From: Acidimicrobiaceae bacterium
Lineage (GTDB): Bacteria > Actinomycetota > Acidimicrobiia > Acidimicrobiales > Palsa-688
NCBI GenBank assembly: GCA_003166025.1
Contig: PMWT01000159.1
Span: 1 to 33,716 of the forward strand
Length of the DNA stretch: 33,716 nt
Direction of reading: 5' to 3'
Positions 7,627 through 17,858 of this stretch are shown here, piece by piece. Every line of letters begins with the position of its first letter. Position 1 is the stretch's first letter. The position numbers were made by a program, and so were the translations under genes. The notes below the pieces were generated by a model that was given only the letters and a program-made list of their open reading frames with translations, did not search any database and was not told where the DNA came from.

Positions 7627-9264
7627 GTGAGCGTCCTAGCGGGGATGATCGGGACCGACGCGGCGAGGGCGGCGCGCACGGGAAAGGGGCTCAAGGGTTC
7701 CGCCCTGGGCTTGTTGGCGAGCACGGTCGTGGGCGTGGCCTCGACGGCGCCCGCTTACAGCCTCGCTTCGTCGCTCGGGTTTGTCGTCGTGCTCATCGGT
7801 GTGAGCACGCCGGTGGTCACGATCTTGGCGTTTGTCCCGACCCTTCTCATCTCCCTCGGCTACAAGGAGCTCAACCGGGCTGACCCCGACTGTGGCACGA
7901 CCTTTACCTGGGCCACCAGGGCGTTTTCCCCCAAGGTGGGCTGGATGGGGGGCTGGGGGGTTGTGGCCGCCGACATCCTCGTCATGCCCAGCCTCGCCCA
8001 GATCGCAGGCCAGTACGTCTTTTTGCTGTTCGACGCCAAGGGCATCGGTTCTCAGGCCAGCAGCGGATGGGTACTTCTCATAGGGGTGGCATGGATCATC
8101 GTCATGACCGCCATCTGCTACGTGGGGATAGAGATATCGGCCAACTTCCAGAAGTTCCTGCTCGGGACCGAGCTCGTCATGCTCGTGGTCCTGTCCGTGG
8201 TGGCCTTGGTAAAGGTCGCGCGCGGTTCCGCTCCGCCGGGCCATCTCGTGCCGGCGTGGTCGTGGTTCGACCCCTTCAGGGGCTCGTTCTCCTCGTTCAT
8301 TGACGGTCTCACGCTCATGCTGTTCATCTACTGGGGCTGGGACACGTCGGTCTCGGTGAACGAAGAGACCGCCGACAAGCACGTGGTCCCCGGCCGCGCC
8401 GCCGTGATCTCCACGGTCGTGCTGCTGGTGATCTACGAGTTTGTGGTCGTTTCGACGCAGTCGTACGCAGGCCTGGGGACAAAGGGCATCGGGCTCGGTA
8501 ACCCGGCCCACGAGGGAGACGTCCTGTCCGTCCTGGGCGGGTCGATCTTCGGCTCCTCCTGGTTCGGCAGCTTGCTCACCCACCTGTTGTTGGTCATGGT
8601 CCTTAGCTCGGCGGCTGCGTCGACGCAGACGACCATCCTGCCCACCGCCCGCACCACCTTGTCAATGGCCGTGCACAAGGCCCTGCCGGCGAGATTTGCC
8701 AATATTCATAGTAGGTTCTTGGTACCGACGGTTTCGACCGTCGCCATGGGGGCCGTCTCGATAGTCCTCTACGTGGTGATGAACTACATCTCCGCCGGTA
8801 CCGTCATCTCGGACTCGGTGACGGCTCTCGGTGTGCTGATCGCCTTTTATTACGGCCTCACCGGGTTGTCCTGCTTCTGGTACTACAGGCGCACCCTGAG
8901 CGAGTCAGCCCGGCACCTTTTCGTCCGGGGCCTACTCCCGTTGCTCGGGTGGGCGATCATGTGGTCGATCGGTGGTTACAGCCTGGCCCAGGACTGGAGC
9001 CCGGCCAACAGCTCGACGTCCTGGCGAGTGCCCGGCCTGCACTGGCACGTCGGAGGCGCCTTCCTGCTGGCGGCGGGCTCACTGGTGGTGGGAGCGGTGC
9101 TCATGTTCGTCTATCAGGCCATCTCCCCGGCGTTCTTCCGGGGAGAGGTCCTCAATGCCGGCACCGCCACGCTGGTCCCCGAAGACCTGGGGGCCCCGGT
9201 CGGCCTGTTCGGGGTCTACGAACAAGACGGGTGTGTGCTCGACGAGGAGGCTGAGCCGGTGTAG
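7627..9264 (+). CDS. APC-superfamily amino acid permease
   Basis: This 545-residue polytopic membrane protein has about twelve hydrophobic segments. Its first helix carries a small-residue-rich stretch (LLASTVVGVASTAPAYSL) of the type that forms the substrate site in amino acid-polyamine-organocation transporters. TM6 has a YWGWDTSVSVNEET motif, again typical of the family. It would import an amino acid or related amine across the cytoplasmic membrane by proton or sodium coupling; the substrate cannot be told. I chose the GTG at 7627, with GGACAGGAG just upstream. It stands alone, ending 14 bp from the 3' end of convergent ftsH. Confidence 0.9.
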   Translation: MSVLAGMIGTDAARAARTGKGLKGSALGLLASTVVGVASTAPAYSLASSLGFVVVLIGVSTPVVTILAFVPTLLISLGYKELNRADPDCGTTFTWATRAFSPKVGWMGGWGVVAADILVMPSLAQIAGQYVFLLFDAKGIGSQASSGWVLLIGVAWIIVMTAICYVGIEISANFQKFLLGTELVMLVVLSVVALVKVARGSAPPGHLVPAWSWFDPFRGSFSSFIDGLTLMLFIYWGWDTSVSVNEETADKHVVPGRAAVISTVVLLVIYEFVVVSTQSYAGLGTKGIGLGNPAHEGDVLSVLGGSIFGSSWFGSLLTHLLLVMVLSSAAASTQTTILPTARTTLSMAVHKALPARFANIHSRFLVPTVSTVAMGAVSIVLYVVMNYISAGTVISDSVTALGVLIAFYYGLTGLSCFWYYRRTLSESARHLFVRGLLPLLGWAIMWSIGGYSLAQDWSPANSSTSWRVPGLHWHVGGAFLLAAGSLVVGAVLMFVYQAISPAFFRGEVLNAGTATLVPEDLGAPVGLFGVYEQDGCVLDEEAEPV

Positions 9265-9278
9265 CGGGCCGCTCGTGC

Positions 9279-11234
<1,956 letters not shown>

Positions 11235-11398
11235 GGCCGGTCACCGTGTGCGGCGCTGCCCGTAGGACGGTCCGGCCTCGTTTCGAAAGTCACGTCTGGC
11301 CTCCAAAGTTGGGCGGAGCCACGCTATGTCGGTGGGGAAGCAGGATATCTTCGCGCGCCAGGTCCCGGCGGTAAACCATCAGTGCCTTGGCGCGCCCG

Positions 11399-11444
11399 GC
11401 CCGTTTACCGCCCGTTTACCGGCCCGTCTACTGGCCCGTTCGCC
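11399..11444. repeat. Four imperfect 11-12 bp direct repeats in the ftsH/methyltransferase divergent region
   Basis: Four head-to-tail units of the type GCCCGTTTACC (two exact, two diverged to GGCCCGTCTACT and GGCCCGTTCGCC) lie 72 bp or more upstream of the methyltransferase start. An inverted partner, GGCGGTAAAC, sits at about 11367-11376 and pairs with GTTTACCGCC at 11403-11412. The position between divergent genes suggests a repeated binding site, but it is not a known operator to me. Confidence 0.45.
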
Positions 11445-11515
11445 CCGTGAAAGAGCTTCAAGTAGCGTCTCCTACCCGTGGTGGTGTTGTCCTGATGGCG
11501 GGCGAGGGTTTAGCG

Positions 11516-12421
11516 GTGACGGGTGGGGCGACCCAGAAGGCGATCGAGCACCACTACGACATCGGCCGCGAGTTCTACCGGCTGTGGTTGGACGCCCGGA
11601 TGGTCTACTCCTGCGCCCTGTGGGACGGCGAGCTCGACGATGACCTCGAGGCGGCCCAGTTGGCCAAGCTCGATTGGCACGCGACCGGGGCCCAGGCGGA
11701 CGGCGCGGCGCGAGTACTGGACGTCGGGTGCGGTTGGGGGGCGATGATGCGCTACCTGACCGACGAGCGCGGGGTCGGTCACGTGACCGGGCTCACGCTG
11801 AGCTCGGACCAGGCGGCGGCGGCGCCGTCCTCGGAGAACGCGGAGACCAGGCTGGAGGATTGGCGCGACCACCGCCCGACGGCCCCCTACGACGCCATCG
11901 TTTCGATCGGCGCCTTCGAGCACTTCAGCCGGCCGGAGCTCGACAAGGCCCAGCGCCGGGCCGTCTACCGGACGTTCTTCGAGAGTTGCGCGCTTTGGCT
12001 CGCCGAGGGCGGGCGCCTGTCGCTGCAGACCATCGCCTGGGAGGACTTTGACCCTGCGACCATGAAGGTGGCGACGTTGTTCACTGATGACATCTTCCCC
12101 GAGTCAAGCCTGCCCCAGCTGAGCGACGTGACCGATGCGGCCGAGGGGTGGTTCCGCCTGGTCGGTTTCCGAAGCGACGCTCATCACTACGAGCACACGC
12201 TGCGCCTGTGGCAGGCCCGGCTGGAGGCGGCCAAGGTGCCTGCGTCCGAGATCGTAGGCTCGGACCAGTACCGCCGCTACCACCGGTACCTGCGGTTGTC
12301 GCGGGCGATGTTCGACCGCCGCGTCTGCACCCTGTACCGGATGGTCTTCGAACGCCGGCAGGCGAGCGTTAGCCGCGCTCCCGGGACCAGGCCAGGAAGT
12401 CGTCCAGGGGCAGGGTGTTGA
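11516..12421 (+). CDS. Cyclopropane-fatty-acid-synthase-like SAM-dependent methyltransferase
   Basis: The 301-residue product begins with the family signature AIEHHYDIGREFYRLWLD and continues YSCALWDG. The SAM-binding motif VLDVGCGWG sits at about 67-75. These fit the CFA/mycolic acid cyclopropane synthase group, which adds a methylene or methyl group to unsaturated acyl chains of membrane lipids. I prefer the GTG at 11516, because GAGGG lies seven bases upstream. An in-frame ATG at 11495 (308 residues) is the alternative, and that ATG precedes the ribosome binding site. The C-terminal 17 codons overlap the convergent PHP gene by 53 bp and are Arg/Pro/Gly-rich, unlike a family C-terminus. The exact lipid product cannot be predicted. 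Confidence 0.85.
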   Translation: MTGGATQKAIEHHYDIGREFYRLWLDARMVYSCALWDGELDDDLEAAQLAKLDWHATGAQADGAARVLDVGCGWGAMMRYLTDERGVGHVTGLTLSSDQAAAAPSSENAETRLEDWRDHRPTAPYDAIVSIGAFEHFSRPELDKAQRRAVYRTFFESCALWLAEGGRLSLQTIAWEDFDPATMKVATLFTDDIFPESSLPQLSDVTDAAEGWFRLVGFRSDAHHYEHTLRLWQARLEAAKVPASEIVGSDQYRRYHRYLRLSRAMFDRRVCTLYRMVFERRQASVSRAPGTRPGSRPGAGC

Positions 12422-13382
12422 CGATGGAGCCGGCGGGGACCCCGGCCGCCACCGCCTGTTCGCAACCCAGGGTGAGCCAGGACAGCTGGCCGGGGGCGTG
12501 GGCGTCGGTGTCGATGGCGAAGCGGCACCCGGCCGACGCCGCCATCCGTAGGAGGTCGTCGGGCGGGTCGCGCCGCTCGGGGCGGGAGTTGATCTCGACG
12601 GCGGTGCCGCCGGCCCGGCAAGCGGCGAACACGACCTCGGGGTCGAAGCTCGACTGAGGGCGTCCCCGGCCGACGAGGATGCGCCCGGTGCAATGTCCCA
12701 GGATGTCAACGTGCGGGTTTTGCACCGCCGTGACCAGGCGCCTGGTCATTTCCCCCCGTTCCATGCGCAGCTTCGAGTGGGCGCTGGCCACCACGACGTC
12801 GAGGCGGGCCAGCAGTTGGTCTTCCTGGTCGAGCGAGCCGTCCTCCAAGATGTCGACCTCGATCCCGGTGAGCAAGCGGAACGGGGCCAGGTCCTCGTTC
12901 ACACCGGCGACGACCTCGAGCTGGCGGCGCAGGTCGTCGGCGCTTAGCCCATGGGCGACCGTGAGCCGCGGGCTGTGGTCGGTCAGGGCCAGGTACTCGT
13001 GCCCCAGCCCTCTGGCCGTGGACGCCATCTCGTGGACAGGGCTGCCGCCGTCGGACCAGTCCGAATGGCTGTGACAGTCGCCGCGCAGCGACTCGAACAG
13101 GGACCGGACGGGACCGGGGGCAACGACGGGGACGCTTTCTTCGAGAGCCTGTAGGTACGCGGGCACCGCCCCCGAGAGCGCTTCGTTGATCACCGTCGCC
13201 GTGCTCTGGCCGATGCCTGGGAGGGTCTCCAGGCGGCCCTGCTCGGCCAGGCGGGAGAGCTCGCCCGGCTCCTGGGCGTCGACCGTTGACGCGGCGCGGC
13301 GGAAGGCCTGCACCTTGTAGGTCTGGGCGCCCTGCGCCTCAAGCAGGTAGGCAATGCGCCGCAATGCCTCGGCAGGTCCCAT
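12369..13382 (-). CDS. Helix-hairpin-helix plus PHP domain phosphoesterase (PolX-like without polymerase core)
   Basis: The 337-residue protein begins MGPAEALRRIAYLLE, a PolX-type N-terminal helical domain with an HhH element (LPGIGQSTATVINEAL) that would bind DNA. A PHP domain follows, with H104 and H106 in CHSHSDWSDG, then LTDHS, GIEVDI, SAHS, LGHCTGR and IDTDAHAP. All expected metal ligands appear to be present. Full-length PolX proteins are about 575 residues and carry a nucleotidyltransferase domain between these two parts; here it is absent with no sign of a frameshift. HhH-PHP proteins of this size occur in other actinobacteria. A role as a phosphoesterase or nuclease in DNA metabolism is inference. 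I chose the ATG at 13382 by fit to the family N-terminus; it has no clear ribosome binding site. Confidence 0.85.
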   Translation of the reverse strand: MGPAEALRRIAYLLEAQGAQTYKVQAFRRAASTVDAQEPGELSRLAEQGRLETLPGIGQSTATVINEALSGAVPAYLQALEESVPVVAPGPVRSLFESLRGDCHSHSDWSDGGSPVHEMASTARGLGHEYLALTDHSPRLTVAHGLSADDLRRQLEVVAGVNEDLAPFRLLTGIEVDILEDGSLDQEDQLLARLDVVVASAHSKLRMERGEMTRRLVTAVQNPHVDILGHCTGRILVGRGRPQSSFDPEVVFAACRAGGTAVEINSRPERRDPPDDLLRMAASAGCRFAIDTDAHAPGQLSWLTLGCEQAVAAGVPAGSIVNTLPLDDFLAWSRERG

Positions 13383-13470
13383 GCCGGTAGAAAATAGCCG
13401 CCGGGCACTGGCAGACTGCGTTGCGGGCCCCGGTCGCGGAGCCGTTGAGAAGACAATGGAGGGTTTTGCC

Positions 13471-14520
13471 GTGGAATATCGACAGCTGGGACACAGTGGG
13501 CTGCGGGTGTCGGAGATCACCCTGGGCACGATGACCTTTGGCGACGCCGGTACCGGCGCCGCCATCGGGGGCGTGCCCCTCAGCCAGGCGCGTGCCCTGG
13601 TCGACCAGGCCCTCGAGGCGGGGGTCAACATGATCGACACGGCGGACGTCTATTCGAACGGTCGCTCGGAGGAGATCGTGGGCGAAATCCTCCAGGACCG
13701 GCGCGAAGACGTCCTGATCGCCACCAAGGCACGGTTCCCCATGGGCACGGGGCCGAACGACGCCGGGCTCTCGCGCCAGTACCTGCTGCGGGCGTGCGAG
13801 GCCAGCCTGCGACGCCTGCGCACCGACCACATCGACTTGTACCAGGTGCACCAACGTGACGGCATCACGCCGGTGGAGGAGACCCTTGACGCGCTGGACA
13901 CGCTGGTCCACGACGGCAAGGTGCGCTACATCGGGTGCTCCAACCACTCGGCCTGGCACCTCATGAAGGCGCTCGGGACCTCGGAGCGGCTCGGGTTGGA
14001 GCGGTATGTCAGCCAGCAGATCTATTACTCGCTGCTGCACCGCGAGGCCGAGTACGAGCTAGTGCCGTTGTCTGTCGACGAACAGGTGGGCATCCTCGTG
14101 TGGAGCCCTCTGGCGGGCGGCCTGCTCAGCGGCAAGTACGGCCGCGACCGCACCGCCCCGGCGGGGTCCCGGCACACCACCGAGTGGAGCGAGCCCCCCA
14201 TCTACGACCAGGACAAGATGTACGCCATCATCGAGGCGCTGGTCGAAGTGGCGCGTGAGCACGGCCACAGCCCGGCCCAGACGGCTCTGGCCTACCTTCT
14301 GGCCAAGCCCGCTGTCACCTCCGTGGTGGTCGGTGCCCGCTCGGGCGAGCAGTTGGACGACAACCTGGAGGCGACGTCGTGGACCCTCGACGAGGGGGCT
14401 CGCCAGCGCCTCGACGAGGTGAGCGCCATCCCGCTGCTTTACCCCTACTGGCACCAGCGCAACACGGCCCACGACCGCCTCAGCCCGGGAGACCTGACCC
14501 TGCTCGGGGGAAGGCTCTAA
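13471..14520 (+). CDS. Aldo/keto reductase
   Basis: This NADPH-dependent oxidoreductase of 349 residues reduces aldehydes or ketones. It starts MEYRQLGHSGLRVSEITLGTM, typical of the family. The tetrad is visible: Asp56 (DTADVY), Tyr61, Lys86 (IATKARF) and His127 (YQVHQRD). The C-terminal cofactor-binding region has VVVGARSGEQLDDNL. The GTG at 13471 is the best start, since GGAGGG lies about seven bases before it. An in-frame ATG at 13456 lies upstream of that ribosome binding site. The gene is divergent from the PHP gene, with 88 bp between them, and converges on the sugar-acid dehydratase. Its substrate is unknown; involvement with the neighbouring sugar-acid gene is possible but unproven. 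Confidence 0.93.
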   Translation: MEYRQLGHSGLRVSEITLGTMTFGDAGTGAAIGGVPLSQARALVDQALEAGVNMIDTADVYSNGRSEEIVGEILQDRREDVLIATKARFPMGTGPNDAGLSRQYLLRACEASLRRLRTDHIDLYQVHQRDGITPVEETLDALDTLVHDGKVRYIGCSNHSAWHLMKALGTSERLGLERYVSQQIYYSLLHREAEYELVPLSVDEQVGILVWSPLAGGLLSGKYGRDRTAPAGSRHTTEWSEPPIYDQDKMYAIIEALVEVAREHGHSPAQTALAYLLAKPAVTSVVVGARSGEQLDDNLEATSWTLDEGARQRLDEVSAIPLLYPYWHQRNTAHDRLSPGDLTLLGGRL

Positions 14521-14549
14521 CCGGGCGCCGTCCCGCGGCGTCGCCCCGG
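14521..14549. terminator. GC-rich imperfect hairpin between convergent genes
   Basis: The 30-bp gap between the aldo/keto reductase and the dehydratase is an imperfect inverted repeat (CCGGGCGCCG against CGGCGTCGCCCCGG, with bulges). It has no T-run. Its position suggests a bidirectional transcript end. Confidence 0.35.
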
Positions 14550-14550
14550 C

Positions 14551-16095
14551 TCAGAGCACGGCGCCGAGCTGCCAGGGGGTGAACTCTTCGTCCCCGAAGC
14601 CGAGCTCTTCGCTCTTGCTCCGCTGCCCTGACGCCACGGCCAGCACGAGGTCAAAGATCTCCCGGCCCACATCGTCGACGCTGAGCGTGCCGTCGACGAT
14701 GGTCCCGCAGTTGACGTCCATGTCCTCTGACATCCGCCGGTAGACGTCGCTGTTGGTGGCCAGCTTCAAGCACGGCGCCGGCTTGGACCCGAACACCGAC
14801 CCTCGGCCAGTGGTGAAGCAGACGACGTTGGCCCCGCCCGCCACCATGCCCGTCACCGACACCGGGTCATAGCCGGGCGTGTCCATGAAGACGAAGCCCT
14901 TGGCGGTGACTTTCTCGGCGTACTCGTAGACGGCCGAGAGCGGGCTGCTGCCCCCTTTGGCGACCGCGCCGAGCGACTTCTCCAGGATGGTCGTGAGACC
15001 ACCCTCCTTGTTGCCGGGCGAAGGGTTGTTGTCCAGGCTGGCGCCACAGCTTTTCACGTAGCGCTCCCACCAGTGGACCCGGTCCACCAGTCGTTCGCCC
15101 ACCTCGCGGCTGACGGCGCGGCGGGTCAAGAGGTGCTCAGCGCCGTAGATTTCCGGCGTCTCGCCCAGGATGGCCGTGCCGCCCTGGCGGACGAGCAGGT
15201 CCGCCGCCACCCCGAGGGCGGGGTTGGCCGAGATGCCCGAATACGCGTCCGAGCCGCCGCACTCCAGTCCCAGCACCAGCTCGCTGGCCGGGACATCCGT
15301 GCGCACCACGTTGTTGACCTCTCCCGCCAGTTCGCGGATGCGGGCCGTAGCTTCTCGAACGGTGGCCCGGGTCCCGCCCATGTCCTGGATGGTCATAGGC
15401 ACCAGGGGGGTGCCTTGGGCCAGGTCGAAGCCCTCGGTGAGCGCCCGCACCTGGTTTACCTCACAACCCAGGCCGATGACCAGCAGGGCGGCGAAGTTGG
15501 GGTGACGGGCATATCCGCTCAGGGTCCGGCTAAGTAGTTCGAAGCCCTCTCCCGCGCCCGCCATCCCGCAGCCCGACCCATGGGTCAGGGCGACCACGCC
15601 GTCCAGGTTGGGGTACTCGGCCAGGAGCTCGGAGCCCTCGCCGAACTGGGCGGCCACCATGCGGGCCACCGTGGCCGAGCAGTTGACCGAGGTCAGGATC
15701 CCGATGTAGTTCCTGGTCGCCACCTGGCCGTCAGCACGGACGATGCCCTTGAAGGTGGCGCGGGGCTCGGCGGCCGCCGCCCCGGCGCTCTTCAGGTCGG
15801 CGCCGTAGGCGTAGTCGCGGCCGAAGTCGGCAAAGGCCAGGTTGTGGGTGTGGACGTGGTCGCCGGTCTGGATGGGGCGTGTCGCCACGCCGATGACCTG
15901 GCCGTACTTGCGCACCTGGCCACCGGTGGGAACGTCGGCCAACGCCACCTTGTGGCCCGCCGGCACGTCGTCGCGCAACCTGACCACCCGGTCACCGACG
16001 ACGAGCTCGGTCCCGGCGGCCAGGCTCCCGGTCACCACGCCTACCGTGTCTTCGGACCGGAGGCGGAGGTATGGCAATGCGGTCGTGATGCCCAT
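14551..16095 (-). CDS. UxaA/GarD-family sugar-acid dehydratase (altronate or galactarate dehydratase-like)
   Basis: This 514-residue enzyme would remove water from a hexonate or hexarate (altronate or galactarate) to give a 2-keto-3-deoxy acid, using an iron-type metal centre. The N-terminal 85 residues form the SAF-like domain (DVPAGHKVALADV, then a segment ending in HTHNLAF). The main domain follows from about 108, beginning FKGIVRADGQVATRNYIGI, with conserved segments THGSGCGM, IGLGCEVNQ and LECGGSDAYSGISANP. The C-terminal FTTGRGSVFGSKPAPCLK is also typical. The length equals the usual fused form. No uronate isomerase, KDG kinase or LacI/GntR regulator is next to it, so the pathway is not shown. 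The ATG at 16095 lacks a ribosome binding site and may be leaderless. Altronate versus galactarate cannot be decided from the sequence. Confidence 0.88.
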   Translation of the reverse strand: MGITTALPYLRLRSEDTVGVVTGSLAAGTELVVGDRVVRLRDDVPAGHKVALADVPTGGQVRKYGQVIGVATRPIQTGDHVHTHNLAFADFGRDYAYGADLKSAGAAAAEPRATFKGIVRADGQVATRNYIGILTSVNCSATVARMVAAQFGEGSELLAEYPNLDGVVALTHGSGCGMAGAGEGFELLSRTLSGYARHPNFAALLVIGLGCEVNQVRALTEGFDLAQGTPLVPMTIQDMGGTRATVREATARIRELAGEVNNVVRTDVPASELVLGLECGGSDAYSGISANPALGVAADLLVRQGGTAILGETPEIYGAEHLLTRRAVSREVGERLVDRVHWWERYVKSCGASLDNNPSPGNKEGGLTTILEKSLGAVAKGGSSPLSAVYEYAEKVTAKGFVFMDTPGYDPVSVTGMVAGGANVVCFTTGRGSVFGSKPAPCLKLATNSDVYRRMSEDMDVNCGTIVDGTLSVDDVGREIFDLVLAVASGQRSKSEELGFGDEEFTPWQLGAVL

Positions 16096-16360
16096 GACGT
16101 CACATTCTACGAGCCGGCCTGGTCCGTCCCGGGGCGGAACTGGGGCCGTGGCGGCCCTCTCGCTGAGCGTCCGAAGTACTTCTGCGCGTGCCGGGAGCCG
16201 CCCTCGACCACGTTGAGTGAGGGAGATGGCGCTGGAGGGGCCGGTGGCGTTCTGGTCTTAGCAGGCCCCGCCACGTCGCCGTCACTGCTGTGATTAGGTG
16301 GGGCTAGGCATTATTTGTGTACCGCGGTCCGGGGCGCCGGCAAGGGTGGGGAGAAGAAAA

Positions 16361-16645
16361 GTGCTTGATAAGGCTCAACTTTCCGGGAAGTCGGTCCTGG
16401 CCGCGGCCAGCGAGTTCCTGGCCAAGCGCTACCCCGAGCTGGCGGGCAAGGAGCTAACCGGCCTGCAGCTGGGATCGAGTTGGCTCGTCGAAACGGAGCC
16501 GACCACGCCTGGTGGCGACGAGCAACCGTACAAGGTCGTTCTGATGATCAACCGCTACGGCTGGGTGGAGGAAGTGGGGCCCGTGACTTCGCGCCAGACC
16601 GTGCAGCGCTGCTTGGTCGGCCTGCAGGCGCCGCCCGTCCGCTAG
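16361..16645 (+). CDS. Small conserved-looking protein of unknown function
   Basis: The 94-residue product starts at a GTG (16361) preceded by GGGGAG about eight bases upstream. It has an amphipathic helix (AAASEFLAKRYPELAG), then probable beta strands (SSWLVETEP, PYKVVLMINRYGWVEEVG). That alpha/beta layout suggests a small soluble domain. There is no signal peptide, membrane span or Cys-rich site. It superficially recalls small helper proteins with an ELTGL segment, but I cannot place it. Its stop overlaps the stop of the convergent phosphotransferase gene in a CTAG tetranucleotide, so the two 3' ends share four bases. Confidence 0.6.
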   Translation: MLDKAQLSGKSVLAAASEFLAKRYPELAGKELTGLQLGSSWLVETEPTTPGGDEQPYKVVLMINRYGWVEEVGPVTSRQTVQRCLVGLQAPPVR

Positions 16646-17784
16646 GCCTGCCCCCCGGCGTTGACCACCTGCTCGACGTACGAGCACAGGGCGGTGCCTT
16701 CCGGGCCGGCGAACCAGTCCAGGTGGCCGAGCAGGTAGTCACGGTAGGCGAGCATGGCATTGGCGGGCGAGCGGGCGACGGCGTGGAAGTACTCGACCTC
16801 GGAAAGGGCGTAGTCGACGTGGACGACGGGCAGCAGATGGGGCAGAGCAGCTCGTTCTTCGGGCTCGAGGCGGCGTAAAGATGAATAACCGCCTAATAGG
16901 GCCTTCACGAGGTCCGGGCGCACGGTCCGCCGGTCCGCCGGTCCCAGCCAACCAATGGCTGAGCGCTCGATCGCCGTGGCCAGGTCGTAACAGGCCGTCG
17001 TGAGGTTACTGAGGCCGAAGTCGATGGCCCCGGTCACTTGGGCGTCCGCCCGTGGCCCCGACCAAAGCAGGTTCGACGGGTGCCAGTCGTTGTGCGCCCA
17101 TAGAGGCGCCAGCGCGTCAGCATGGGGCAGGAAGCGAGCGTGGAGGGGGCCCAGGCTGGTCGCGAGCTCGCGGCGCCAGGGCCGGTGGCGCAAGAAGCCG
17201 GCCAGGCCCGGCCGTTTTTCAGCCAGGGCGGCGACGGCGGCGACGGGCCCGGCGCAGCTGATGATCTCGGCCGAAGCGCGCAGCGGCTCGTGCGGTCGGG
17301 CCGGGGCGACGTACGTCTCGCTGGCCAGATGGAGGCGGGCCAGCGCCCGCCCGGCGGCTTGCGCATGGCCCATCGAGGTGAAGGGCGTCCACGACCGCGC
17401 CTCGCGGTAGAGGTCGTGCCCGTCGAGCAGCTCCAGTACCTCGTAGACGAAGTCGTCCTCCGCCCACGCCGAACGGGCACCGTCGTCGAGGGCCCTCGGC
17501 ACGGCCACCCCCTGGGCCGCCAGGTGCTGCATAAAGGCGTGCTCGGCCTGCAGGCTGGTCCTCGTCCTCACCGCCCGGTGGTGACGCTTGACCACGAGCC
17601 GGAGCGGCTCGCCGCCACCGGTGCCGGGCACCGAAATGACAGCCGTAGCGGCGAACGGGCGTGGGCTGTGCCAGGTGATACGGGCGGCGGAAGCGTCCTC
17701 CAGGCCGACCAGGCGCGCCAGTAGCCGGCGCACTTCTTCTGTCCGCAGTGGTGGCCAATCGGGGGGGACCGGGACCAGGCCCAT
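16642..17784 (-). CDS. APH-fold phosphotransferase (aminoglycoside phosphotransferase/homoserine kinase-like)
   Basis: This 380-residue protein has the small-molecule kinase fold. A nucleotide-binding strand region includes LRLVVKRHHR, with a Lys likely to contact ATP. The catalytic loop is HNDWHPSNLLW, with His231, Asp233 and Asn238, and is followed by the metal-binding IDFG. It would phosphorylate a hydroxyl group of a small molecule from ATP in the cytoplasm. The family spans antibiotic kinases, choline, homoserine and trehalose kinases, so the fold alone does not imply resistance. The ATG at 17784 gives MGLVPVPPDWPPL and is preferred over longer in-frame versions that run into the upstream gene. 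It follows the G1-peptidase gene on the same strand after 74 bp and may share its transcript. Confidence 0.85.
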   Translation of the reverse strand: MGLVPVPPDWPPLRTEEVRRLLARLVGLEDASAARITWHSPRPFAATAVISVPGTGGGEPLRLVVKRHHRAVRTRTSLQAEHAFMQHLAAQGVAVPRALDDGARSAWAEDDFVYEVLELLDGHDLYREARSWTPFTSMGHAQAAGRALARLHLASETYVAPARPHEPLRASAEIISCAGPVAAVAALAEKRPGLAGFLRHRPWRRELATSLGPLHARFLPHADALAPLWAHNDWHPSNLLWSGPRADAQVTGAIDFGLSNLTTACYDLATAIERSAIGWLGPADRRTVRPDLVKALLGGYSSLRRLEPEERAALPHLLPVVHVDYALSEVEYFHAVARSPANAMLAYRDYLLGHLDWFAGPEGTALCSYVEQVVNAGGQA

Positions 17785-17858
17785 CCCGTGGCCGAGGAAG
17801 GGCTCGGGGCCCGGCTCAGGCCCCGGCGCGGTTGAGCGGGCCAAGGACGGGCCGGTGC

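Noticed and set aside
16361..16645. Gas-vesicle GvpO-like protein
   Set aside because: Only an ELTGL segment and a short strand resemble that family; no other gvp gene is near, and the typical C-terminal Arg/Tyr motif is missing.
16642..17784. Aminoglycoside resistance gene
   Set aside because: Only the general APH kinase loop is visible; nothing in the sequence or the neighbours points to an antibiotic substrate.
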